DNA of 45,511 nt from Tubiluchus corallicola (Eukaryota > Priapulida > Priapulimorpha > Priapulimorphida > Tubiluchidae). Below are positions 35,144 to 45,511 of this stretch, in pieces (the first letter of the stretch is position 1; each line of letters begins with the position of its first letter). Made by a program: the position numbers and the translations under genes. The notes under the pieces are model-generated. The model had not been told where the DNA came from. It did not search any database and saw only the letters and a program-made list of their open reading frames with translations. Location of the stretch: NCBI GenBank assembly GCA_030141605.1, contig JAQGDQ010001152.1, positions 13,646-59,156 of the forward strand. Direction: 5' to 3'.

Positions 35144-37403
35144 TGGATGAAGCTACAATTTCGACAAGTAACAAAAAGTAAAACATGTGTAAGCGAAAAA
35201 TGGTGAGGAGAAATTAGAAGTGGATGATGCAGGGATGTGATGAGTGAAACAATGAAACAGACAAATAGTGGGTACTCAGGAAGTGGACATACAAAATGAG
35301 GATCAGAGAGAGAAGATTGTGAAAGATCATAATGCTATTAGTGGGTTGCATTGTCATTAATAAGCCCCTTCACAGTGTCGTTGTGCAAAGCATAGTTGCT
35401 GTAGGTCAAAGGTCTTAACAGCGACCGTCACATGACATGTGGGTAAAGTAAAGCTGTCTGCTGATTCAATTGAGTAACTTCAGTTGTTGTACGTGGACTT
35501 TACTTAATTATGCATTATAGTCCGTGCATGGAGTGATTTATTAGCAATATCTTTTTTAGGAACCAGAAAAGCGAACTAGATGAGGTTCTATATAGCTAGC
35601 TATCAAAATTGTTAGTATTACAATAGCTTGGGCTGCGAGGCATTGTCAAGCGTACACAAATACACTGTCTGGTACACTTAACCAACCACTGACCTTTTTA
35701 CGATCATCATCAATTGCTGGAACTGTGAAAAGGCTTATTTTCTGAGTTGAATAAATGTTCTATGGGTTTGTTGAGGTTACTTGAAGTGTTTTGTATTAAA
35801 CAAACTTATTTGATGCCACCGTGCAATTTGGGCACAACAATTATGAATGCATTTTCGAAAGTTAATAAAGAATTAGAAAAAAAACGCGAAATTCGTTTGT
35901 TCATAGCTGACAAAAACTCAGTTCCTGTTACATATATAGTTGACGTGGTGAGGAATGTTAGAACTATGTTACATTTCAAGGGAAGCAATTACGTAATTCA
36001 AATTCAAGCATGCATTTATTTAGATATAAATAAAATGATCCTTAGAGATAAATGCACTTGGGGCATTGCAGCGAGTAGGGAATCCTGTCATAGGGAGGTG
36101 AACAGAATCATGTCCCTGGATGTATGAATCATTGTTTGATGGATGATGATGCGTTTATTTCCATATTCGTGATATAAACGAAACAGGTAAATGTATTTGA
36201 ACATCATTTGCGAAAGACCATAATTTTTAATGAATTGAGACACCCTTCACTAGATGAAAATATTATTGGGATGGTGCTAGGACTATTTTGTATCAGGAAC
36301 AGAATTGAGAATATTATAACAATCTTTACTTAACAACTCGATTGACTCAATTAAATTTGATTGATGATTGATTGAAAATGTCTCTAAACTTTCATAATTT
36401 TTACAAGCAACTTCCTTTTATTGTTTAAGAAGGAATTCACTGGAATGAATGATGAGTCCAATAATTTAGACAGCTAGCCTAGCACGTCGTGTCATAACAG
36501 GTGAAGTCACATTAGTAATTAGCTTGAAGTGAGAAGAGATTCCAACTTTAATTTTTGCAAGTTTGACAGCCAGCTTGCATGTTTAGCAGATGTGGCAGCT
36601 TCGCGAGTTTGGAGGCATGGTGAGTTTGGCACATTTTGCAGTGCAGTGGGATTGGCAGTGTGGCTGGCTTGCCGGCATGATGAGTTTGGAGTGGTGGGGT
36701 GTTGGTAGGCTGGCAACTGCCGACAGCAGTTGGACTGATATTGCGGCATGATGGGTGTACGGTGAATGCTACAATCTTTTCTGTTAAGTGTGTGGTTAGA
36801 TAATTGCATTGAATTGTTAAAAAATGTTTTTATATAGAGAAATGAAGAGCATATGAGAAATGTTAAACAGAATTCTTGTTCTTGTCAAAAATATAATTGC
36901 AAACACCATCATCATCATCATAATTAAAATCATTTGATGCTTATAATATCTATTGTAGGTACTGGGCAGGTAGAACTCCAAAATAAAAAATTGCCCTCAA
37001 AACAGGTACACACAGCAGTAATCCAGCAAAAAACTAGACCCTGCTTGCCAGTACCACTTCCGATCATTAATTGTAAACGACCACTGAGTTAGCTGGGCAA
37101 AGAATGAGAATAACAACATTGTAATCCTTACTTCCAATTACTTTAGCGCCTGACTGTCTAGTGTCTAAAATAATACCCATTATCATTCAGTCTGCATTAA
37201 CTTTCTTTATAATTTCATTTTTACTGTAGTTAATACAAGAAAATTATTAAAAATACATTTTTAATTATTTTGGATAAAATGTAAAAGCTAAATCGGTTCA
37301 GGAGATAACGATTTATTGCAACAATGTTTACCTATTATAACGAAAGATTGAAATTGAAGAGAGTAGATCGGAATCGACAGCTATATTTATAGACTAAGTT
37401 AAC
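35144..37403. other. TADA1 5' flank, right arm
   Basis: Mirror of 30148-32407. It contains the same low-complexity stretch, the dispersed repeat pieces and the unassigned 126-codon frame at 35747-36127. Nothing unique to this arm was recognised. Confidence 0.5.
35747..36127 (+). CDS. Unassigned 126-codon frame, right arm
   Basis: Mirror of 31424-31804 with an identical translation, reading toward the right TADA1 copy. The same doubts apply: no recognised family, and conservation between arms carries no selective information. Confidence 0.25.
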   Translation: MNKCSMGLLRLLEVFCIKQTYLMPPCNLGTTIMNAFSKVNKELEKKREIRLFIADKNSVPVTYIVDVVRNVRTMLHFKGSNYVIQIQACIYLDINKMILRDKCTWGIAASRESCHREVNRIMSLDV

Positions 37404-40400
37404 ATGTCGGCTTCCAGTGAATTAAATGTTGCTCGAAAGAAATTAAGTGAATTTCTTGGATCTCAAATAAAAATGTATGTACCATAAATCGTTTAGTATA
37501 ATCACTTTTGCCTCAAAAATATTCAAATTACTGAAATTTTCATTCATGTGTGTGTGTGTGTGTGTGCGTGCGTGTGTGTCGGGAGCGGAGTACGTCACTT
37601 CCAGTTGTCAACTAAGTTATGCCAGTGGTTTGTCAGTACCACTTCCGATCACTAATTGTAAACGACCATTATGAGTCGAATGAGCAATATTAAATTTGGC
37701 TTCAAATCCTTTTGAGGTGAAATATACCTGCTTTTTAGGAGATTCCGTGACTTCAGTGTTTGATTAATTGCTGTAGTACTGTTTCATTTCACCACTATTA
37801 TATCATACTGCTGAATAATGCTAGAGTGCTTAACAAACAGTCTGTTGTTCAGTACAGGAGTTAGTTTTGCTGGATTACCGCAAAACAACACCTACGTACT
37901 GTGTGCTGGGATAAGTTAAACACCTGTTTGAGCAAGTTTTTAATACTCCAAACTGATGGGAACTCAGCCAACAAGCATAATTTTTAATAAAATGAAGAAA
38001 CTCACAGAATTTCTAAAAATTGTCAAAATTCTTGATGTAAAGTTAAAAAAGTGAGAGAAATCACAGTGTGTTACTTGGGCTGCCCATGTACGGCACTAGT
38101 TTTCCGCAAATGTAGCGCACGCGTTTTAGCGCAACTGCCCTACATTGACTAGGGCCATACTCGAACCCTACATATATATATATATATGTGTGTGTGTGTG
38201 TATAGCAAGTAGTAATAAAAGCCCTTGTCTCCTCTTTGTTATACAGTCCTCAATCACTGTCTACTGGATACACGATACCATAGAATAACAACATATTTCT
38301 TCTAAAATAGTGAGTGTTTTTATTGACCTCAGTTGTGGTTTTCTCTGTAAGTTTGTCAGGAGGTGTTGTCAAGTAACAGTGGATTTATGAAGTCTCTGAT
38401 TGAGACATTTTTGCTCATTGCCCATGTTATAGCATAAGAAGACAAGATTGAATCATTAAGAATGGATTTGGCAAAACCTTCCTTTAAAACACTTTGTTAC
38501 CAACCTAATCAGTCTCGAGCAACATAGAAATTGCTGCTACAGGAAGTGTAGGCCTAACACATATAGTAACAGGACCTGCTACCAAGTCTGGTGGTATAGA
38601 GTAGTGCCTTTACGAAGTTCAGCTGTATGCCTTTATTGAATACGTCTTCATTGTGGAAGACTTTTCTGACAAAGGTAAGATGCCTTTTAGCAGAAAGGTC
38701 TGTGCAGGGACTGTATCCTACAAAGTCTTAATAGATCGAGTATCAACTACAGTATTTAAAACTTGTTTTGCTACAGATAAACGAGTATATTTGCTGTTTT
38801 GCAGGTATTACTCTTATATGAAACTATGGTTTAGTGGGGAGACAACAAAGGAGGAGTTTGATGTAGCAGCCAGGAATCTCTTGCAACCTGATGGCATTAG
38901 ACTACACAACGATTTTCTGTTGGCCATTTTGAATCGGTGTGATATTCCTAGTGAGCCATCAAATACAGTTTTCACTGGTATGTTTAAATGTAATTTATAG
39001 GTCTGTATAGAACACTACTATATACGTTCATGTATAAATAAGCACATTTTTATAAGGATTTACTGTAATGAAATGTTCAATTCGATAATTCAAAAAACAT
39101 CCTCATTAAGCTCATCACTTGAATTTTTTTAACCGTTTTAATCTAGTGACAGAAGGGCTATGTGAGCTACTGATTTTAATTCAAAGGTTTTGTCCTTAAA
39201 ATATTTAATATTATTAACAGTTTAGCAATGCTGGCCCTGTAATATGGCAAGTAATTGTTATTGCGTTTTGTATTATGAACTCTGAATATTAATTTAACAT
39301 AATCTGCTAATAATCTTTTTAAATCTATTAAATTTTATGTATGTAAAAGTTTCAGCAAAGTTTCATTGTGCAAATATTTTTCTTTTTGCAAAACAATTTT
39401 CTTGTTCATTTGTTAGAGTTTTCCAATAAGTTATGATTTCTTTTTAGTCAGATTTATAAAAGATAATCTTAGTATAAAATGTTGCACTTTAACATGTTTT
39501 GTACATGGCATAAGGGCTATGTGAGCTACTGATTTTAATTCAAAGGTTTTGTCCTTAAAATATTTAATATTAAACTTTTATTTTAGCTAAAGACTCTGTG
39601 ACATTACAAAAAGCTTCAAAAACAAAGTTGATAGTGAAGAAAGAAAAGACAAAGAAAAAGACAAAGGTTTCTCGACCGAATTTTGAGGTATGTGATAAAA
39701 TATATTAAATTTTGTTGGACATTTAAAACATTTGGACATAATTTTAAAACTAAAAGTGTAATGAAAAGGATATGAGTTGTAACTTATTGCAAGAAACATC
39801 AAAGTAAAACTTGACCATTAGTGTAGTATTTATGGTTTTTTCCAGCACCGATTTCTTCCTGTAAATCCTATCTCGTATGCACCTTCTGCGGTTTCAAAAG
39901 AAATTCAAGAAGATGAGACACTGGGCCTATGTTCTCGTGAGTTGACTTTACCAGATATACCAATGCTGCATGGACGCATGTTTCTCATTGCATGGGACAC
40001 TGGATTAGAAGATGTAGAAGATGTTACTGTAAGGTTGATGCAACAAGCTGTGGAGGTACAAATTTCAACTTGTAATGTTTATGCTCTGATTTCAGTTTGG
40101 CCTTTGGCAGTTGTTGATTTTAATGTCAGTTCCAACATCAACATTTTACCCAAAATTTCATCAAATTTATGAATGCACATTTTTATGAGTTCCTTGCTTT
40201 GCTCAAAATAGGAAACATGGCCCTTAAACAAATAACATAAATACTTATTACACTTACGTAGGCAGGCATGCACACACACATACACACACGAATGTATATG
40301 TATTCATAGTTCACTCTTCATTATCCCACTAATCTCAGTCTGATCCTGCATCGATAATTAAAAAGAATGACTACTTAAAGTATGTGCATTTAATGTATGT

Positions 40401-43400
40401 TAAACATACCTGTAACAGCCTGATTACACTGGTAGCACAAAGAAATACACTGGTGCTTTTACGTATAACTAACTTTTTCCTGGAAGTGTGCTCTTGTAAT
40501 ATTTTAAGATAAGGAGAAAAACTATTCTGTTTAGCATAAATATAGTCTGACTGTGATTAGATACTAGAAAGCAATACGTCTCAAATCATTGCAAAGAGCT
40601 AAAGCTTCATTATCATACTACATAGCTATTTCTAATAATAAGTGTTTTTGCTTTGTATCAAATAGGCAGCAAACAAATGTATTTTATAACCTTACCTTCT
40701 TTTTTTCAGCCAGTTACATTTATGTTGTTTCAGATACTGAAATCACTGTATAATGTTTATTAATTTGTTTTTATATGGAAGTCATGCAGTCTGCTTAAAT
40801 GTTACACTAGAAAGTAAACGTAGTGTGTATATAGTACATGTATGCCTAATCCACAGCACACTTAACCGCAGACCACATTTAAAAGTACTTTATGTAAGAA
40901 ACCTACATACCAGATATAAATGCGAATGTGTTACTATGCTTTTTCGCATATTTATGGCAATTAGTCATTTTTGTCGTGTATCAAAATTTTTGAGCTGCTT
41001 TGTTACAACATTTTCTTAATGCTTGTGTTGTGTTCAGCTTTATCACATTTTTGTGTTATCAGTACCAAACTGCATTAATTTTAATAGTTAAGTTTTGCGT
41101 CTATCATTCATACATATACAGTATCGGCAAAAAATATTGTAAATCTATCCATTATTCTTTGTTAAGTGGTTGAGCGATAATTCTCTTATTCAGTGGTCAA
41201 AAGATGCATAATTAAATACTGTATTGTAGATAACTAACATCTTAACTGAATTATCGATATTTGGCAAATAAATGTAACTATATCAAAATGGAATTTGTTG
41301 CCGACCGGCTTCGAACAAAATTGTTCGTTATCGAAGCATCTAAAACAAAGAAATTTACCAGAATTTAGAAACAACATCGAAATATAATTTAGTAGTTAGA
41401 TAACCAAACGATATATGACATAACATTGTATGGATTTAATACATAACACAATTTACCCTACACATTATATATCTTGATTGGTACGAAACTATGTAACACT
41501 CCAAAAAACAAACAAATAAATATGTTACTAGTAACAAAACTGTCAGTATTAGGGAGCTGTTATTTTGTTACAGAATTCCACAAACCACAATGCACTGTTG
41601 GTGTTTTACAAGCTCAAGTGCACTTCAGCAATAAAGAGTGCATGTACTCATCTTTGCTGTTTAACTTAGGCCCAATATGTTTTATGTGTAACGCTTCGAG
41701 TATTGACAGATCATGGTAACCTCTGGTGTCCTTTGGCTAAGATTTTGACGTTGTTCGCTTCAAATGCTGGTTCACCTTGGCACCCATGAGATGTCTGTGT
41801 CATTCTGTGATATTTAGCTAATCTAAATGAAAGATGTCAACTCATATGACTGACATAGAAATCAGATTCACATTTAAAATGGTGCACTAGACTGTATGAA
41901 CTTTGGGACACCAGATTTCAACAGAGGTAGTGTAGGTCTCAACTACACAGTTGTCACCATACAGGCATCTGGTACTAACAGCTTGATACGATATCTAAAT
42001 CCATCATTAATCCTGCCTCTATATGGTATTTTGAAAAAAGGAGGTGGCTTTGTTTGAGTTGTGTCTGCTGGAAGCTCTGGCTGTTGGGAAAAATGTGAAG
42101 TTGCCAGGTTAGATATTGCTTTGTTAAATTCTTGCTTTATAAAACTTTCAAGATATTGATTATTTTGTAAATGATTGGAAATTTTGTCCAGGTCATCTTT
42201 AAAGATGTTCTCACTGCTGGCTATCCTGTGAAGTCGGTGAACCCTGCATGTATGACTGCTTGCTTGTAGCGAGTTGGAGCTATCGCATTGTAATTTAATG
42301 ATAGTCTTGATCTGTTGGTTTTATGTACCATTGCGTTGTAAGCTTGGAGTCCATTCTTAGCATTTTGATATCCAGAAGGGCCAGATCATTGATTACATCA
42401 TATTCATCAAGTGTAAATTTTAGATTTCGGTGCAAGTAATTGATACTCCACAATTTGTTTGTTGTTTCTGACTTTGGTAGAACAGCTAAAATGTCACCGA
42501 TGTAACAATGGTAAAAGCTACGCTTTTCTTGAAGTTTATTTTCGTATGTGGCGATGAAAGCGTTTGCCATTGCTGGTCAAGTTTGGCCCCAATAGCTACA
42601 CCATCAGCCTGAGTGCACATGCTTAGTGGGCTATCAAACAGAACATTTGCCCTAGCCATTTGCCCTATCCATTAATTCAATTAGTTTGTTTATCAAATGG
42701 AGGAACAGCTATATCATCCATCCGTAGACGAGTCATACAATTTTTCCCACAATGATGGCGATAGTCTCCTTCACTGGTATGTTTATGAATAGGGACACCA
42801 CGTCAGAGAAAACAGGTGTATCATTGCCCTGAAGTTCAAGTGCCCGTATAGGATTGAGGATGTGTGTGTTTGTTTTTCGAGTGTGTTTGTTTGTGGAGTG
42901 GAACACAGTTTCAATCAAGTACCAATCAAGATATGTAATCTGTAAGGTAAATTGTTAAATTATTTATATAATGCTATATCATATGTCTTTTGGATATCTA
43001 ACTACTGAATTGTATTTCCATGTTTTTTTGTAAATTCTGGTAAATTTCTTTGTTTTAGGTGCCTTGGTAATGAACAGTTTTGTTCGAAACCGGTGGCAAT
43101 AAATTCCATTTTGTAATAACATTTTGTAGTAACATCTTAACGTATCAGAACATCAGAAGGGGAAATATCTTGTGCAGCTGGAGACCACACGTGGTTAGAT
43201 TTAAGAAAACTAAAACCAACAATAATGTATCAATAGTGAGAACAATTTTATTTGAATTAACCTGCCAAGTTAGTGCTTGGTACACTTTACATCAAGATTG
43301 ACTGAAAGAATAAACCACCATGCACAACTGTAAGGCATTCTACCTCTACCACAGTAGATACATAGGCATCTAAACTATCTGGAGGACAGGAGCACAGTTC

Positions 43401-45073
43401 TTCAAGAAGATTCCTCTTCAGCTGTTACATATGGACAGTAAATGGCGCTGTGTGTGTTAGTATCTATTTTCTTGGTATTTCCTTATGTTTATTACAGTGG
43501 ATTTTGAAAAGTATCATTGAAAAGATGCTTTGTAGAAGAAATGGATACAAGCTTCGGGACGGTTGCTTTAAGTATGCAGTAGGTTGTCAGCCGGTTGATC
43601 CGTACCTTCAAAAAACACACATGGTTTATGACTGTGATACTAATAGGTATGTTGAGGCTTGAACCAAGGACTTGAGCTGCGATAGACTACTGTTCAAATT
43701 TCAAAAGTGTTTATTTACTTTAAAAAATTACCTAATTTTTTACTTAAAAATTACTTAATTTTTTAAGTTGCTGTCTGGAAGCAACAACTGTTCAATTTTT
43801 GGGCGGAATATGTTTTCTAAAAGAAGATTTTTAAATAACAATTACCAGCAAGCTACATGATGCCTTAAGGTCTTGGTTCACTGTGCCGAGATCATTTTTA
43901 TTAGAATTTTCTATGTATTACATGTATTTCCATTGGCAATACAGTTGCTATCTTCAAACATTATTTCACTTATTGTTACATGCTCACTCATAGTGCTAAT
44001 TAGTAGTCTATATACATACTAAGCACACATGGTGTTAAGTAATTTAAAACAGTGATGCTTAGCAAGATAATTTTTCCTTGTGTTAGATACTGTTCCTCAA
44101 AATTTCTTAGAATTATACTTTGCTAGGATACAACTTGAAAATTATTTTGCAACGTATTTCACTCATCTTGGCTTTTCTTATGTCTGATGTTGCTTAACTA
44201 CTGAAGCAAGTATCGAGTGTCATAAAGTAATTACTCCATGATGTTTGTAAGATATTAGCAGGTGACTTGTACTGGTTGGTAACTAGGTAACGGTATATCT
44301 TATTTTCTTAGCAGCAGGCTTATTTATAGAACAAGATCACCATAAGTTTCAGTTATGCACATGCACACCTAATTACATCTGACTGTTCTGCTGCTGCTGC
44401 TAAGTTTTTGAGTATGACACAGTACCTATTTTGAGTATTGAGTACCCTATTTTGAGTATCACATTGAAAAACTATTACCTCGAGCAATGATCATATTGTA
44501 ACTTGATGAATATTAGAGTGTGGAGCAGTTCTGCAAATTTGCTAATGCAGAGAGAAAACTTTTAATTTTTCGATAACATTTTGAGGAAAAATATTTTGTC
44601 ATCAAAGTTTGTGTCTTTCTGCCAGGAAAAGTATCCCTCGGACTATGTCCATCAGCGCACAAAGATTTTCCAGCCCTAATTGTCCCAAAATTATGACCGT
44701 GCTTTTTATTCTGCCGATCTTTACAGTGCCTGTTTCAGAGAGACAGATAAATTGGGTTTCTGAGGCAATTATTCTTAAATAAAGTCATTCTGAAAAACCA
44801 ATACATTGCCTTTTATCCCATTATATTAGACCATAGATCGTTGTTAGTTATGGCATAAGATTCGGTACTATTTTTCTTTAAACATTGTGTGAATAGAAAC
44901 TTGATGTTTTCAGTGAAGTAGCAGAAGTGTCCCAGCAAGCAATGCAAGTTCCAGTTGCCAGGCCTTTGGTTGAAATGGGTGAAGATGAAGCAGCTTTTCA
45001 TCTTTCTTGTGGCAGAAGCTATTCCTCTTCAAATCATCCTATCAATATGTATGACTTGTTGGACACCTTACAG
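37404..45073 (+). CDS. TADA1: TADA1 (SAGA subunit), right-arm copy, exons 1-6, 3' end outside window
   Basis: Plus-strand exons: 37404-37474, 38805-38977, 39587-39687, 39846-40055, 43498-43646 and 44914-45073, all with GT/AG junctions and consistent phases. The product matches the left copy except for one residue seen in exon 3: CAA (Gln) here at 39607-39609 against CAT (His) in the left copy. The last exon would fall near 46.4 kb if symmetry continues. The region just upstream of exon 3, where the intron 2 branch point should be, carries the 59-nt substitution (39513-39571), though the last 15 bases and AG are intact. Whether this copy is real and expressed depends on whether the palindrome is real. 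Confidence 0.85.
38171..38204. repeat. (TA)n(TG)n microsatellite, right arm
   Basis: Mirror of 29345-29379, four bases shorter. Confidence 0.9.
39512..39572 (+). repeat. 61-nt copy of 39153-39213
   Basis: Starting AAGGGCTATGTGAGC and ending TTTAATATTA, this segment repeats 39153-39213 exactly, 359 bp away in the same intron. It occupies the place of an unrelated 59-nt stretch present in the left arm. Confidence 0.95.
41284..43113 (-). mobile_element. Penelope-like element, right arm, degraded
   Basis: Mirror of 24441-26263 with the same inverted terminal repeats and broken reverse transcriptase and GIY-YIG-like frames on the minus strand. It differs by a 7-base insertion near 42660 that forms a short imperfect tandem of AGGGCAAATGGCT, and by one P-to-S change in the translated RT frame. 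Confidence 0.8.
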
Positions 45074-45284
45074 GTAGGATGTCAGATTATGGACATTTTT
45101 TGAAGTTCATAACATGACCATCATGACCAAATTTCTGGCTTCATTTCATCAGTAAGAGTTGCTGTTTAGTAGTATTTTTTCCTGTGCCATTTTAACTGTG
45201 CCTTTTTTCCTGTGGCGTTTTCGTACGTTCCCAAATCATGTGTCGTGCTTCAACTATAGTGGTTGATAAACGAGTGAAGCTAGT

Positions 45285-45355
45285 GCAACCGAGATAATCT
45301 AGTGAGTTATCGCACTAGAATTTGCATGTGAAAGTTGTGGGTTCAAATCCCAATT
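45285..45355 (+). repeat. tRNA-derived SINE head, right arm
   Basis: Mirror of 22199-22269, with B box GGGTTCAAATCCC and a degenerate A box. Confidence 0.55.
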
Positions 45356-45511
45356 AGAGGAATTTCTGCCTCGTGCATTTTTACCTCCTTTTTCAGTTCA
45401 CACTGTTGGACAATATACAAAATGCTTCTGTTAGGTTTCACTTGTTTCTACAAAACTAAACTTTTATTAATTTGTACGTTCCTTAAAATTGGTTTGAAAG
45501 TGCTATTGATT

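Larger units (their letters stand above)
34067..45511 (-). repeat. Right arm of giant inverted repeat
   Basis: Reverse complement of 22043-33421, still continuing at the window end. Relative to the left arm it has 63 extra bases in the hAT MITE, seven extra in the Penelope-like element, four fewer in the (CA)n(TA)n tract and a same-length 59-nt substitution at 39513-39571. Confidence 0.97.

Overview
The window looks like AT-rich nuclear DNA from an invertebrate animal. Genes are split by GT-AG introns. The protein-coding content is metazoan (a SMYD-family methyltransferase, a SAM-domain protein and the SAGA subunit TADA1). The repeat content is typical of animals: Ty3/Gypsy LTR element, jockey/CR1-like LINEs, a Penelope-like element, hAT derivatives, a possible Helitron end, tRNA-derived SINE heads and micro/minisatellites. 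I cannot name the phylum. There are no bacterial-style operons, CRISPR arrays or phage genes.

Layout. 1-1222: a 36-bp minisatellite. 1292-4051 (minus): four exons of a small SAM-domain gene whose 3' end runs into or past the minisatellite. 4776-6147 (minus): a long exon carrying nearly all of a SMYD3-like MYND/SET protein. 6165-8640: simple-sequence-rich spacer. 8650-about 9410: a GC-richer repeat with a Helitron-like 3' terminus. 9879-10629: a decayed hAT element. 11865-18905: a decayed LINE on the minus strand, split by a nested Ty3/Gypsy element (12884-17801) with 137-bp LTRs, a GTATA target duplication and a frameshifted gag-pol. 19046-19660: a tRNA-like SINE. 20285-20790: another LINE RT remnant.

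From about 22,043 to the window end lies a very large inverted repeat. The left arm is 22043-33421 and the right arm is 34067-45511, which runs off the window. A 645-bp unique spacer separates them. Each arm carries a TADA1 gene, head to head and divergent. The left copy (minus, 30147 to 20956) is complete, with seven exons encoding 346 residues. The right copy (plus, from 37404) shows six exons before the window ends. The arms also share, in mirrored position, a Penelope-like element inside a TADA1 intron, a hAT MITE with an 8-bp target duplication and a LINE C-terminal remnant. They are nearly identical apart from scattered single-base differences, one (TA)n length change, a 7-bp insertion, one 59-nt block swap and one strongly divergent block inside the hAT MITE. 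This could be a recent or gene-converted inverted duplication. It could also be two haplotypes or a fold-back read joined during assembly; sequence alone does not decide.

The host genes are unrelated in function: TADA1 is a core subunit of the SAGA coactivator, the SMYD protein is a probable lysine methyltransferase, and the SAM protein is unassigned. I see no new multi-gene system. The most unusual features are the palindrome with its two patchwork differences and the minisatellite whose units look like splice acceptors on the strand of the SAM gene.
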